The position numbers were made by a program, and so were the translations under genes. Below are positions 24,987 through 33,928 of a stretch of 64,000 nucleotides of DNA, piece after piece. The notes under the pieces were generated by a model. The model did not search any database, was not told where the DNA came from, and was given only the letters and a program-made list of their open reading frames with translations. Positions within the stretch are counted from its first letter, which is position 1; each line of letters begins with the position of its first letter. Origin of the DNA: Nocardioides allogilvus (lineage in GTDB: Bacteria > Actinomycetota > Actinomycetes > Propionibacteriales > Nocardioidaceae); assembly GCF_003047285.1 (NCBI RefSeq), contig NZ_PZYX01000002.1:186001-250000 (forward strand), in the 5' to 3' direction.

Positions 24987-25667
24987 CCCGGACAGGAACT
25001 CTTCGACCTCGGCGGGTGTCACCACCGGCCGGGACGGGTGCCGACCGTCCGGGCTGACCCACTCGTCGCCGACGAGGCTGCGCAGCACGCGCGCCGGCAC
25101 GCCCCCCACGACTGCGTGGTCGGGGACGTCGCCACGGACCACCGAGCCGGCCGCGACGACGACGTTGCGGCCGATGCTGGTGCCCGGGAGGATGATCGCG
25201 CCGTGGCCGATCCAGGTGCCGTCGCCGATGCGCACCGGCCGGTGCTCGCCGAGCTGCAGCCCGATCGGGGTGTGCGGGTCCTGGTAGCCGTGGCTGACGT
25301 CGGAGACGAACACGTCCTGGCCGAGCCACACGTCGTCACCGACCACGATCGACTCGTGCGCGGTCAGGCTGGTGCGAGCGCCGATCACGCAGCGGTCGCC
25401 GATGACGAGGCCGCGGGCCGGGCGCGACGAGTCGTCGTCGCCGTACCCCACGGACAGGGTGCAGTGCCGCCCGACCAGGGTGCCGGCCCCGATGTGGATC
25501 GACGAGGCTCCCATCACGGTGGCGGGCGGGAAGGCGATGCAGCTGCTCTCGTCGAGGCTGCCGAACGCGTCCGCGCGCGGGCTGCCGGGCACGATCGCGC
25601 CGACCTGCTCCACCCAGTCGCGGCCGGCGTGGACGGCCCGGTGCAGCAGGCGGCGGGTGACGGACAC
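24852..25667 (-). CDS. Hexapeptide-repeat acyltransferase (maltose/galactoside O-acetyltransferase type)
   Basis: The 271-residue protein is a left-handed beta-helix enzyme: isoleucine/valine-rich hexapeptide turns run from about residue 55 to 195 (IHIGAGTLVGRHCTLSVG, VVGDDVWLGQDVFVS, HGAIILPGTSIGRNVVVAAG). These enzymes transfer acetyl or other acyl groups to sugars. After residue 225 the sequence is low-complexity and overlaps the coding end of the DadA-like gene by 135 nt, so the tail looks like read-through after loss of an earlier stop. GTG 25667 is supported by a TAGATT element. Confidence 0.8.
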   Translation of the reverse strand: MSVTRRLLHRAVHAGRDWVEQVGAIVPGSPRADAFGSLDESSCIAFPPATVMGASSIHIGAGTLVGRHCTLSVGYGDDDSSRPARGLVIGDRCVIGARTSLTAHESIVVGDDVWLGQDVFVSDVSHGYQDPHTPIGLQLGEHRPVRIGDGTWIGHGAIILPGTSIGRNVVVAAGSVVRGDVPDHAVVGGVPARVLRSLVGDEWVSPDGRHPSRPVVTPAEVEEFLSGSAQRVEVPQELGGAVVGDLLGEELAGQRAQGDAPHPVAAGDVDA

Positions 25668-25673
25668 CGGGCG

Positions 25674-25679
25674 AATCTA
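25674..25679 (-). promoter_or_regulatory. Leaderless -10 element of the acyltransferase gene
   Basis: TAGATT on the minus strand ends 6 nt before the GTG at 25667. Confidence 0.55.
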
Positions 25680-25710
25680 GCGCAGTGGCGGACCGGGGAA
25701 CCCCGATCCC

Positions 25711-25716
25711 TAGACT
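25711..25716 (+). promoter_or_regulatory. Leaderless -10 element of the EamA transporter gene
   Basis: TAGACT ends 6 nt before the GTG at 25723. Confidence 0.55.
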
Positions 25717-25722
25717 CCCCGG

Positions 25723-26631
25723 GTGAGTCCCGAGAGCAGTGTCCCGTCGCGGCGGGTGTCCTGGCTCGCGGCGCTCGCGCTGCTGGCGATGACGGCGTGC
25801 TGGGGCAGCACCTTCTTCCTGATCAAGGACCTGCTCGACCGGGTGCCGACGCTCGACTTCCTGGCGGTCCGGTTCGCGATCGCGGCCGCCGCGATGCTGC
25901 TGGTCGCCCCGCGCGCGATCGCCCGCCTCTCCCCCACCGTCCGCCGGCACGCGGTCGTGCTGGGCCTGCTCTACGGCGTCGCCCAGATCCTGCAGACGGC
26001 CGGCCTCGCCCACACGCCGGCGAGCGTCAGCGGCTTCATCACCGGCATGTACGTCGTCTGCACGCCGCTGTTCGCGGCCTGGATCCTGCACACCCGCATC
26101 GGGCTGGTCACGTGGGCGGCGGTCGCGCTGGCCGCTGCCGGCCTGGGCGTGCTGACCCTCGGCGGCCTCAGTCTCGGGTACGGCGAGGCGATCACGCTCG
26201 TCGCCGCGATGCTCTACGCGCTGCACATTGTGGGGCTCGGCGCCTGGTCCTCGGCGCGCGACGCGCTCGGCATGTCGATCCTGCAGATCATCGTGATCGC
26301 CGCGATCTGCTTCGTCGCGACGGTCCCCGACGGCATCGTGCTCCCGGGCAACGGGCGCGACTGGCTCTCACTCGTCTACATGGCGATCTTCGCGGGCGCA
26401 CTGGCGATGCTCGGCCAGACCTGGGCGCAGGCCCACCTGCCGCCGACCCGCACCGCGATCATCATGAGCATGGAGCCGGTGTTCGCGGCGACCTTCGCCG
26501 TCGCGCTCGGCGGTGAGGGCATCACGCCCCGGCTGCTGGTCGGTGGTGCGATGGTGCTGAGCGCCATGCTGGTCGTCGAGCTCGTGCCCCGTCGGCACAT
26601 CGAGGCCGAAGTCACGCACATCGCGGTCTGA
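25723..26631 (+). CDS. EamA/DMT-family transporter
   Basis: The 302-residue membrane protein has about ten hydrophobic helices in two EamA repeats; the first begins LLAMTACWGSTFFLIKDL, and the second ends AIIMSMEPVFAATFAVALGGE, both typical of drug/metabolite exporters of the RhaT/EamA type. It lies divergent from the acyltransferase gene and 22 nt before the zinc-ribbon gene. Substrate cannot be inferred. Confidence 0.88.
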   Translation: MSPESSVPSRRVSWLAALALLAMTACWGSTFFLIKDLLDRVPTLDFLAVRFAIAAAAMLLVAPRAIARLSPTVRRHAVVLGLLYGVAQILQTAGLAHTPASVSGFITGMYVVCTPLFAAWILHTRIGLVTWAAVALAAAGLGVLTLGGLSLGYGEAITLVAAMLYALHIVGLGAWSSARDALGMSILQIIVIAAICFVATVPDGIVLPGNGRDWLSLVYMAIFAGALAMLGQTWAQAHLPPTRTAIIMSMEPVFAATFAVALGGEGITPRLLVGGAMVLSAMLVVELVPRRHIEAEVTHIAV

Positions 26632-26640
26632 ACGGGCCCG

Positions 26641-26646
26641 TAGGCT
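26641..26646 (+). promoter_or_regulatory. Leaderless -10 element of the zinc-ribbon membrane protein
   Basis: TAGGCT ends 7 nt before the GTG at 26654. Confidence 0.6.
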
Positions 26647-26653
26647 TGGGCCC

Positions 26654-27436
26654 GTGACAACTTGTGCCCGCTGCGGCCACGATCTCGGGGTCGGCCGCTT
26701 CTGCCTCAACTGCGGCCACCCGGTCGGCGAGCCCGTTCCCGCCGGCGAACCACTCCGCGTCTCCCCCGACGACGCCCCGCTGCCCGATCAGGCGGCCACG
26801 GAGGTGCCGCCCTGGGCGCCGTGGGCGATCGGCGCGCTCCTCGTCGTCATCCTCTTCTCCGTCCTGTCCTCCTGTCTCGGCGGCGACGACGAGGACGAGC
26901 CGCGGGGCGAGCGCGCGACCCGGACCTCGGAGAAGACTGCGCCGCGCGCGGTCGACCTGACGAGCACGCTCGAGGTCACCGCGCCACCGGCGGCCCCGGC
27001 CACCACCGACCTCGACGGCCGGCTCGTCGACTACGACCCCAGCCACATGCTCGACGCGACCCCGTCGACCGCCTGGCGCACGGCGGGCGACGCCTCCGGC
27101 GAGACCATCAGCTTCACCCTGCCCGAGCCGAGCACGATCCGGCGGGTCGGGATCCTCAACGGCTATGCCAAGCAGGTGCCGAGCGGGTCCGGCCTCGTGG
27201 ACTGGTATCCCCACAACCGGCGCATCACGGCCGTCGAGTGGGCCTTCGACGACGGCACCGTGGTCCGGCAGGACCTGAGGGAGAAGGCCAAGCTGCAGCG
27301 GTTGACCATCGACCCCGTGACCACCTCCACCGTGCAGCTGCGGCTTCTCGCCGTGACGCCGCCCGGGGCCGGCGTGCTCGGTCGCGACTACACCGCGATC
27401 AGCGACGTCCTGGTCGCCGGCACACCGGCGGCCTGA
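26654..27436 (+). CDS. Zinc-ribbon, membrane-anchored protein with discoidin/NADase-type glycan-binding domain
   Basis: The 260-residue protein opens with a four-cysteine ribbon (CARCGHDLGVGRFCLNC), then a Pro/Glu linker, one membrane helix near residues 60-78 (WAIGALLVVILFSVLSSC) and an external domain of about 150 residues (LDATPSTAWRTAGDASGETI) that resembles the NADase-type glycan-binding or discoidin fold. The cytosolic ribbon and external sugar-binding domain suggest a surface sensor or scaffold. Function unknown. Confidence 0.75.
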   Translation: MTTCARCGHDLGVGRFCLNCGHPVGEPVPAGEPLRVSPDDAPLPDQAATEVPPWAPWAIGALLVVILFSVLSSCLGGDDEDEPRGERATRTSEKTAPRAVDLTSTLEVTAPPAAPATTDLDGRLVDYDPSHMLDATPSTAWRTAGDASGETISFTLPEPSTIRRVGILNGYAKQVPSGSGLVDWYPHNRRITAVEWAFDDGTVVRQDLREKAKLQRLTIDPVTTSTVQLRLLAVTPPGAGVLGRDYTAISDVLVAGTPAA

Positions 27437-27442
27437 CACCTC

Positions 27443-27931
27443 GTGCCCCGCACCGTCATCACCGCGATCACCGACGCGGAGCAGCGCGCCGCCGCGGCCG
27501 GGATCTGGGCGGCGGCTCGACGCGCCGGCGGCCGCACCCCCGCGCCGGGTCGCCAGGAGCGGATCGCGGAGAAGCTCGCCTCCAGTGACGTGGCCCTGCT
27601 GGCGACGTACGGCGACAAGCCGGCCGGCATGATCGTGGCCGAGCCCTACCTCGAGGACGACGTCGTCGACCCGACCTGCGGCCACATCTCGATGGTCTTC
27701 GTCGAGCCGGGCTACTGGGGCAGCGGCATCGGCGGTGCCCTCGTCCGCGCCCTGCAGGCACCGCCCGCGGGCCAGGCCTGGACGCGGCTGAGCGTGTGGA
27801 CGCGCGACGACAACCGGCGCGCGCTGCGGCTCTACGACTCCTGCGGCTTCGTCGACACCGGCGACCGGGTCACCCTGCACGAGGGCGACCAGATCAACCG
27901 GCTGGAGTGGCGGGCCTCAGCCGCCGGGTGA
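27443..27931 (+). CDS. GNAT-family N-acetyltransferase
   Basis: The 162-residue protein has the acetyl-CoA-binding motif VEPGYWGSGIGGALVRAL and the C-terminal NRRALRLYDSCGFVDTGDR of the GNAT fold. The GTG at 27443 starts 6 nt after the preceding stop, so it is likely in an operon with the zinc-ribbon gene. The acceptor is unknown. The stop codon is inside the first bases of a dispersed repeat. Confidence 0.87.
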   Translation: MPRTVITAITDAEQRAAAAGIWAAARRAGGRTPAPGRQERIAEKLASSDVALLATYGDKPAGMIVAEPYLEDDVVDPTCGHISMVFVEPGYWGSGIGGALVRALQAPPAGQAWTRLSVWTRDDNRRALRLYDSCGFVDTGDRVTLHEGDQINRLEWRASAAG

Positions 27932-27962
27932 GCAGGCGCGCGCCAACGCCGTGTCGAAACCC
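27927..27962. repeat. Dispersed ~35-bp repeat, copy A
   Basis: The stretch beginning GGTGAGCAGGCGCGCGCCAA and ending ACGCCGTGTCGAAACC closely matches 42192-42225. It sits between the GNAT and threonine aldolase genes, converging at this point. Confidence 0.7.
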
Positions 27963-27972
27963 AGGACCACGC

Positions 27973-28965
27973 CTACAGCTTCGCGAGGATCGAGGCAGCC
28001 TTCTTCGCATCGGCCCGCGACACGTCGAGGTGCGTGACGATGCGTACGGCGCGGGGCCCGACCGCGGAGATCCGCACCCCCGCCTCGGCGGCAGCCTCGA
28101 CGAACGCACCGGCGTCGGTGCGGGGCAGCACGACGATGTTGGTGTCGACGGTGGCCGGGTCCAGGCCGCACGCCTCGGCCAGCAGCCGGGCGTGCGCGTG
28201 GTCGTCGGCCAGCCGCTCGACGTGGTGGTCGAGCGCGTGCAGGCCGGCCGCGGCCAGGATGCCGGTCTGCCGCATCCCGCCCCCGAGCCGCTTGCGCCAG
28301 ATCCGCGCCTCGGCGATGGCGTCGGCCGAGCCGACCATGAGCGAGCCCACCGGGGCGCCGAGCCCCTTGGAGAGGCACACGGCGAGGACGTCGGCGACGG
28401 CGCCGTACTCGTGCAAGGGCGTGCCGGTCGCGACGTGCGCGTTCCAGAGCCTCGCCCCGTCGAGGTGGATCTTCGTGCGGGTGGGCACCGCCCACGCGTG
28501 CAGCGCCTGCAGGTCGGTCAGCGGGAGGACCGTGCCGCCGGCGAAGTTGTGGGTGTTCTCGACCGAGACTGCGGTCGTGCGCACGAAGAAGGACCCCATG
28601 TCGGGAGCGAACAGCGCGTCGATGGCGGCCAGGTCGATCTGGCCGCGGTGGTGGGACCACGTGCGCATCGTCAGCCCGGTGATCGCACCGTGCGCGCCCA
28701 GCTCGGCCCGGGCGATGTGCGCCGAGGACTCGCACAACACCTCCTGGCCGACACCGACCAGCGAGCGGACGGCCAGCACGTTGGCCAGCGATCCCGTCGG
28801 GGTGAACAGCGCTGCCTCGTGCCCGAAGAGCTCGGCCACGCGCTCCTCCAGGCGGCGCGTGGTGGGGTCCTCGGCATAGACGTCGTCGCCGACCTCGGCC
28901 TTCGCCATGGCGGCGCGCATGTCCGACGTCGGGGTGGTCAGGGTGTCGGAGCGGAGGTCGATCAT
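27973..28965 (-). CDS. Low-specificity L-threonine aldolase (PLP)
   Basis: The 330-residue enzyme begins IDLRSDTLTTPTSDMRAAM as in threonine aldolases; the PLP lysine is K200 in AVCLSKGLGAPVGS and D169 (KIHLDGARLWNA) pairs with the pyridine nitrogen. It cleaves L-threonine or allo-threonine to glycine and acetaldehyde. ATG 28965 has TAGGTT ending 7 nt upstream, so the longer open frame is discarded. Length is normal. Confidence 0.92.
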   Translation of the reverse strand: MIDLRSDTLTTPTSDMRAAMAKAEVGDDVYAEDPTTRRLEERVAELFGHEAALFTPTGSLANVLAVRSLVGVGQEVLCESSAHIARAELGAHGAITGLTMRTWSHHRGQIDLAAIDALFAPDMGSFFVRTTAVSVENTHNFAGGTVLPLTDLQALHAWAVPTRTKIHLDGARLWNAHVATGTPLHEYGAVADVLAVCLSKGLGAPVGSLMVGSADAIAEARIWRKRLGGGMRQTGILAAAGLHALDHHVERLADDHAHARLLAEACGLDPATVDTNIVVLPRTDAGAFVEAAAEAGVRISAVGPRAVRIVTHLDVSRADAKKAASILAKL

Positions 28966-28972
28966 GTGCCCC

Positions 28973-28978
28973 AACCTA
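28973..28978 (-). promoter_or_regulatory. Leaderless -10 element of the threonine aldolase gene
   Basis: TAGGTT on the minus strand ends 7 nt before the ATG at 28965. Confidence 0.55.
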
Positions 28979-29017
28979 GCGACCGTCCGCGGCCGACGTC
29001 GGGGCGGCGGCGCAGGC

Positions 29018-30358
29018 TCAGGCCTGCTTCGCCCGCAGCATCTCCGCGACGAGGAACGCCAGCTCGAGCGACTGCACGCGGTTGAGGCGCGGGTCGACGA
29101 CCGACTCGTAGCGGTGGGCCAGACGGTGCTCGTCGATCTCCTCGCCGCCACCGACGATCTCGGTGACGTCGTCGCCGGTCATCTCGACCATCATCCCGCC
29201 GGGGACGGTGCCGAGCGCGCGGTGCACGTCGAAGAAGCCCTGGATCTCGTTGAGCACGTCGTCGAAACGGCGGGTCTTGTAGCCCGTCGACGCCTCGAAG
29301 GTGTTGCCGTGCATCGGGTCGCTGACCCAGGCCACCTGCACGCCCTCGGCGGTGACCTTCTCGACCAGCGGCGGCAGGCCGTCGCGGATCTTCTCGGCAC
29401 CGAAGCGGGTGATGAAGGTGAGCCGGCCGGCCTCGTTGGCGGGGTTGAGCTTGGCGGCCAGCGACAGCGCGTCGTCGGCGGTCGCGGACGGGCCGAGCTT
29501 GCAGCCGATGGGGTTGCGGATGTGGCGGAAGTACTCCACGTGGGCGCCGTCGAGCTGGCGCGTGCGCTCGCCGATCCAGACCATGTGGGCCGACACGTTG
29601 TAGGGCAGCTCGGTGCGCGAGTCGATGCGCGTCATCGCGTGCTCGTAGTCGAGCAGCAGCGCCTCGTGGCTGGAGTGGAAGTCGACCCGGTGGAACTCGT
29701 CCGGGTCGGCGCCGATCGCCTTCATGAACGTCAGGGCCCGCTCGATCTCGCCGGCCATCAGCTCGTAGCGCTGGGCGTAGGGCGACTCGCGGACGAAGTC
29801 GTTGTTCCAGGTGTGCACCTGGCGCAGGTCGGCGTAGCCACCGGTCACGAAGGCGCGCACGAGGTTGAGCGTCGCGGCCGAGGCGTTGTAGACGTCGACG
29901 AGCCGCTGCGGGTCGGGGATGCGCGACTCGGGCGTGAACTCGAAGCCGTTGACCGCGTCACCGCGGTAGGCCGGCAGGGTGACGCCGTCGCGGGTCTCGG
30001 TGTCGCTCGAGCGGGGCTTGGCGTACTGCCCGGCCAGGCGGCCGACCTTCACGACCGGCACGGACGCGGCGTACGTCAGCACCACGGCCATCTGCAGCAT
30101 CACGCGCAGCTTGTTGCGGACGTTGTCGGCCGTCACCTCGGCGAAGGTCTCGGCGCAGTCGCCACCGGCGAGCAGGAAGGCCTCGCCCCGGCTGACCGCC
30201 GCGATCTTGTCCTTGAGGTCGTCGCACTCCCCCGCAAACACCAGCGGCGGCGACTTCCGGAGCTTCGCGACCGCGGTGTCCACCGCGGCGCTGTCGGGGT
30301 AGGTCGGCTGCTGGGCAGGCTGCAGGGCACGCAACTGCTCGAGGGACGGGATGCTCAC
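29018..30358 (-). CDS. aroG: Class II 3-deoxy-D-arabino-heptulosonate 7-phosphate synthase
   Basis: The 446-residue enzyme is a plant-type (class II) DAHP synthase: AGGDCAETF carries the metal-binding Cys, and KVGRLAGQYAKPRS, NPIGCKLGPSA and VTAEGVQVAWVSDPMHGNT follow in the usual order. It condenses PEP and erythrose 4-phosphate in the first step of aromatic amino acid synthesis. GTG 30358 has a TACCCT element 6 nt upstream. It is the counterpart of M. tuberculosis aroG (Rv2178c) in the same neighbourhood. Confidence 0.95.
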   Translation of the reverse strand: MSIPSLEQLRALQPAQQPTYPDSAAVDTAVAKLRKSPPLVFAGECDDLKDKIAAVSRGEAFLLAGGDCAETFAEVTADNVRNKLRVMLQMAVVLTYAASVPVVKVGRLAGQYAKPRSSDTETRDGVTLPAYRGDAVNGFEFTPESRIPDPQRLVDVYNASAATLNLVRAFVTGGYADLRQVHTWNNDFVRESPYAQRYELMAGEIERALTFMKAIGADPDEFHRVDFHSSHEALLLDYEHAMTRIDSRTELPYNVSAHMVWIGERTRQLDGAHVEYFRHIRNPIGCKLGPSATADDALSLAAKLNPANEAGRLTFITRFGAEKIRDGLPPLVEKVTAEGVQVAWVSDPMHGNTFEASTGYKTRRFDDVLNEIQGFFDVHRALGTVPGGMMVEMTGDDVTEIVGGGEEIDEHRLAHRYESVVDPRLNRVQSLELAFLVAEMLRAKQA

Positions 30359-30364
30359 TCCCCA

Positions 30365-30370
30365 AGGGTA
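30365..30370 (-). promoter_or_regulatory. Leaderless -10 element of aroG
   Basis: TACCCT on the minus strand ends 6 nt before the GTG at 30358. Confidence 0.55.
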
Positions 30371-30424
30371 CGGCGCAGGCCGCCCGACCGCGGCTTCGTG
30401 ACCGGTGGGCGGGCGGCCGAGCGG

Positions 30425-31876
30425 CTACTCCCCCAGGTGGTCGATGTCGCGGAAGCCGGTCTTCTTCGCCCGGACGCCGCGGTTGGTCAGCCACGTCAGC
30501 ACCCACAGGACGACGCCGATGACGAGCATTCCCGCGGCGACCTGGTAGACGATCGCCTCCCTCTGGCCCCACGGGATGGCGATCAGCGCGATCGACAGCA
30601 GCGCGGCGAGGACCGGCGTCGGGCCGGGCGAGCGGAAGAACCCCTCGCCGGGATCGCGGCGCAGCACCAGGCAGGCGACGTTGACGACGGTGAACACCGC
30701 GAGCAGCAGCAGCGCCGTGGTCGTCGAGAGGTTGGTGACCACGGGACTGTCGGACTGGCTGGCGACGTAGCCGATGAGGCCGAGGGCCAGGACGGTCGAG
30801 AACAGGATGCCGACCCACGGCGCCCGGGTCCGGGGTGACACCTTGCCCAGGCTGCGCGGCAGCACGTCCTGCCGGGCCAGGCCGTAGAGCAGCCGGCTGG
30901 CCATCAACATGTTGATCAGCGCGGTGTTGGCGACGGCGAAGACGGCCAGGAACGGGAACACCTTGTCGATCGGGAAGTCGGGAGAGCCCTTGCTGACGAC
31001 CTCCAGCAGGGCACGACCCTCGGACTCGTTGATCGTCTCCAGCTCGCCCGGCGTGAGCACGGCGACCACGGCCAGGGCCACCAGCATGTAGATGAGCACG
31101 GCGATCCCGAGGCCGGTGAGCATCGTGCGCGGGAAGATCTTCTGCGGCTCGTGGCACTCCTCGACCATGTTGACCGAGTCCTCGAAGCCGACCATCGCGA
31201 AGAACGCGATCGAGGTGGCGAGCGTGATCGCCATGAACATGCCCTTGTCACCGACGTCGTTGAAGGTGGTGATCCGTGAGAAGTCGCCGTCACCTCGGGC
31301 CATGGCCCAGAAGCCGACCCCGATCACGATCGCCAGCGCGGTCATCTCGATGAGCGTGAGCACGACGTTGAACTTCACGGACTCGCCGACGCCGCGCAGG
31401 TTGATCAGCGCCAGCAGCACCATGAAGCCCATCGCGATCGCCGTGATGACGCCGGTGCCGGGCAGCGCGTCGAGCCAGCCGTTGACGACCAGCCCGCCCG
31501 TGAGGTTCTGGGCCAGCACGTTGGCCGACGTCGACGCGCTCGTGATGCCGGAGCAGACCACCGCGAAGGCGACGAGGAAGGTGACGAAGTGGATGCCGAA
31601 GGCCTTGTGGGTGTAGAGCGCGGCGCCCGCGGCCTGGGGATACTTCGTGACGAGCTCGAGGTAGGACAGCGCCGTCAGCGTCGCCACGACGAACGCCAGC
31701 AGGAACGGCAGCCACACGACACCGCCGACGAGGCCGGCCATCTGCCCGGTGACGGCGTAGACGCCCGCCCCGAGGATGTCGCCCACGATGAAGAGCAGCA
31801 GCAGCTTCGGGCCCATCACCCGCTTGAGCTCGAGGTTCTCGCCCTGCGGCTGGCTCTCGATGGTGTTGGCGGACAT
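30425..31876 (-). CDS. APC-family amino acid permease
   Basis: The 483-residue protein has about twelve membrane helices and the APC opening KRVMGPKLLLLFIVGDILGA, with GFEDSVNMVEE in the sixth helix region, as in cationic amino acid transporters. ATG 31876 is preceded by AGGAG about 10 nt upstream, and is preferred to an earlier ATG. Substrate not identifiable. It is followed, 66 nt on, by aroG in the same direction. Confidence 0.87.
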   Translation of the reverse strand: MSANTIESQPQGENLELKRVMGPKLLLLFIVGDILGAGVYAVTGQMAGLVGGVVWLPFLLAFVVATLTALSYLELVTKYPQAAGAALYTHKAFGIHFVTFLVAFAVVCSGITSASTSANVLAQNLTGGLVVNGWLDALPGTGVITAIAMGFMVLLALINLRGVGESVKFNVVLTLIEMTALAIVIGVGFWAMARGDGDFSRITTFNDVGDKGMFMAITLATSIAFFAMVGFEDSVNMVEECHEPQKIFPRTMLTGLGIAVLIYMLVALAVVAVLTPGELETINESEGRALLEVVSKGSPDFPIDKVFPFLAVFAVANTALINMLMASRLLYGLARQDVLPRSLGKVSPRTRAPWVGILFSTVLALGLIGYVASQSDSPVVTNLSTTTALLLLAVFTVVNVACLVLRRDPGEGFFRSPGPTPVLAALLSIALIAIPWGQREAIVYQVAAGMLVIGVVLWVLTWLTNRGVRAKKTGFRDIDHLGE

Positions 31877-31959
31877 GGGCTCACACTCCTGTCGAACGGT
31901 TTGCGACCCCATCACTGTGGCCTCGGGGAGGGGTGAAGGCAAGCACCCCCGCGCGCAGG

Positions 31960-32988
31960 TCAGCCGAAGAAGACCTGCGCCTCGGCGTACTCCTCCGGAC
32001 TCACGAGCTTGAGCTCGCCGGTGCCCTCGATCAGCTTGAGCCGCTCGATCTTCGTCCCGCGCAGCGCCATCATCGTGCCGAAGTCGCCCTCGGCGACCGC
32101 GTCGACCGCCTGCAGCCCGAAGCGGGTGGCGAGCCAGCGGTCGAAGGCCGTCGGCGTGCCGCCGCGCTGGATGTGGCCGAGCACGACGGCGCGCGCCTCC
32201 TTGCCGGTGCGCGCCTCGATCTCGCTCGCGAGCCGGTCGCCGATCCCGCCGAGGCGGACGTGCCCGAAGGCGTCCTTCTCACCCGAGACGAGCGTCATCT
32301 CGCCGCCCTCGCGGGGAACAGCGCCCTCGGAGACCACGATGATCGGGGCATACCTGCTCTCGAAGCGGGTCTCCACCCGCGCGCACACGTCCTCGATGTC
32401 GAAGGGCTGCTCGGGGATCAGCACCATGCTCGCCCCGCCGGCGATGCCGCTGTGCAGCGCGATCCAGCCGGCGTGGCGACCCATCACCTCCACCACCAGG
32501 ACACGGTGGTGCGACTCGGCCGTCGTGTGCAGGCGGTCGATCGCCTCGGTCGCGACGTTGACGGCCGTGTCGAAGCCGAAGGTGAAGTCGGTGCCGGACA
32601 GGTCGTTGTCGATGGTCTTGGGTACGCCGACGACGTTGACGCCGAGGTCGGCGAGCTTCGTCGCGACGCCCAGCGTGTCCTCGCCGCCGATCGCGATCAG
32701 CGCCTCGACGCCGTCCTTGTCGAGGTTGGCGCGGATGTGCTCGACGCCGCCCTCGATCTTGAACGGGTTGGTGCGGCTCGAGCCGAGGATCGTGCCGCCG
32801 CGCGGGAGGATGCCGCGGCACTCGGCGATGCCGAGCTCCATCGTCAGGCCCTCGAGCGGGCCCTTCCAGCCGTCGCGATAGCCCACGAAGTCGAACCCGT
32901 GCGTCATCACGCCCTTGCGGACCACGGCACGGATCACCGCGTTGAGTCCCGGGCAGTCCCCGCCTCCGGTGAGCACTCCGACGCGCAT
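31960..32988 (-). CDS. pfkA: 6-phosphofructokinase with PPi-dependent active-site signature
   Basis: The 342-residue protein is a compact group III phosphofructokinase: MRVGVLTGGGDCPGLNAVIR, catalytic TIDND at residues 125-129 and MGRHAGWIA. At the phosphoryl-donor site it has GGEDT (Asp104) and PKTIDND (Lys124), and the numbering matches E. coli PfkA without gaps. Asp104 with Lys124 is the combination of pyrophosphate-dependent enzymes such as that of Amycolatopsis methanolica, whereas ATP enzymes have Gly104. ATG 32988 follows GAGGAG by 5 nt. So it likely works reversibly between glycolysis and gluconeogenesis. Confidence 0.93.
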   Translation of the reverse strand: MRVGVLTGGGDCPGLNAVIRAVVRKGVMTHGFDFVGYRDGWKGPLEGLTMELGIAECRGILPRGGTILGSSRTNPFKIEGGVEHIRANLDKDGVEALIAIGGEDTLGVATKLADLGVNVVGVPKTIDNDLSGTDFTFGFDTAVNVATEAIDRLHTTAESHHRVLVVEVMGRHAGWIALHSGIAGGASMVLIPEQPFDIEDVCARVETRFESRYAPIIVVSEGAVPREGGEMTLVSGEKDAFGHVRLGGIGDRLASEIEARTGKEARAVVLGHIQRGGTPTAFDRWLATRFGLQAVDAVAEGDFGTMMALRGTKIERLKLIEGTGELKLVSPEEYAEAQVFFG

Positions 32989-33021
32989 CGTCACTCCTCA
33001 TCGTTGAATTGGATCGATCAA

Positions 33022-33027
33022 ACCCTA
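33022..33027 (-). promoter_or_regulatory. Candidate -10 element of the phosphofructokinase gene
   Basis: TAGGGT on the minus strand lies 33 nt before the ATG at 32988; the short leader contains the palindrome-like GATCGATC and the ribosome site. Confidence 0.45.
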
Positions 33028-33096
33028 GCGATGCGGGCTCGTCGTGTGAAGGGGGTCACGTCGGGGCCTCGCACCGTACGGCGCGGACGGCTCCAC

Positions 33097-33102
33097 TAGC
33101 CT
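33097..33102 (+). promoter_or_regulatory. Leaderless -10 element of the DUF1028 gene
   Basis: TAGCCT ends 7 nt before the ATG at 33110. Confidence 0.6.
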
Positions 33103-33109
33103 CGGCGCC

Positions 33110-33928
33110 ATGACCTTCTCGATCGTGGCCCGCTCCGACGACGGTGAGTCGTGGGGCGTCGCCGTCGCGTCCAAGTTCCTCGCCGTCGGCTCCGCCGTGC
33201 CCGCCGCCGTCGCCGATGTCGGCGCGATCGCGACCCAGGCCGACGCCAACGTCTCCTACAAGTTCCTCGCCCTCGCCCACCTCGACGACGGGGCCACGGC
33301 CCAGATCGCGCTCGACCGCCTGCTGGAGGAGGACGACGGTCGCGAGGACCGGCAGGTGGGCATCGTCGACATGGAGGGCAACGCAGCGACGTACACCGGT
33401 CGCGACTGCTTCGACTGGGCCGGCGGCGCGAGCGGTGACGGCTTCGCGATCCAGGGCAACATCCTGACCGGGCCCGAGGTCGTCGAGGCGATGCAGGCGG
33501 CCTGGCTCGCGGGCAGCGACCAGCCCTTCGCCCGTCGCCTGCTCGCCGCCCTCGCGGCCGGCGACCGGGCCGGTGGCGACCGACGGGGACGCCAGTCGGC
33601 CTCGCTGCTGGTGGTGCGCGACGGTGCGGGGTACGGCGGTTTCGACGACACCGCAGTGGACCTGCGCGTCGATGACCACACGGACCCCGTGACCGAGCTC
33701 GAGCGGTTGCTCGACCTCAACGACCTCTACCTCACGGCCTCGACGCACGACGAGCAGGAGCCGGTCACCGACGAGCTCTTCGCCGAGCTGGAGGCCTTCG
33801 CCCGGGCCCAGGGGCATGAGCACTTCCGCGAGTGGGTCGGCTCGCAGAACTACGAGATGCGGGTCGCGCCCGGGCTGCGCCCGGAGTGGATCGACCGGCG
33901 TGTGCTGGGGATCGTGCGGAGCAGCTAG
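33110..33928 (+). CDS. DUF1028 domain-containing protein
   Basis: The 272-residue protein begins TFSIVARSDDGESWGVAVAS and contains IATQADANVSYK and FAIQGNILTGPEVVEAM, the hallmarks of DUF1028, an Ntn-hydrolase-like fold. A C-terminal extension of about 80 residues with several aromatic residues follows the domain. Function unknown. Its TAG stop and that of the converging methyltransferase share the palindrome CTAG at 33925-33928. Confidence 0.85.
   Translation: MTFSIVARSDDGESWGVAVASKFLAVGSAVPAAVADVGAIATQADANVSYKFLALAHLDDGATAQIALDRLLEEDDGREDRQVGIVDMEGNAATYTGRDCFDWAGGASGDGFAIQGNILTGPEVVEAMQAAWLAGSDQPFARRLLAALAAGDRAGGDRRGRQSASLLVVRDGAGYGGFDDTAVDLRVDDHTDPVTELERLLDLNDLYLTASTHDEQEPVTDELFAELEAFARAQGHEHFREWVGSQNYEMRVAPGLRPEWIDRRVLGIVRSS

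Noticed and set aside
33001..33030. GATCGATC-containing palindrome before the phosphofructokinase gene as an operator
   Set aside because: The perfect palindrome is only 8 bp and expected by chance; noted with the promoter but not claimed as an operator.
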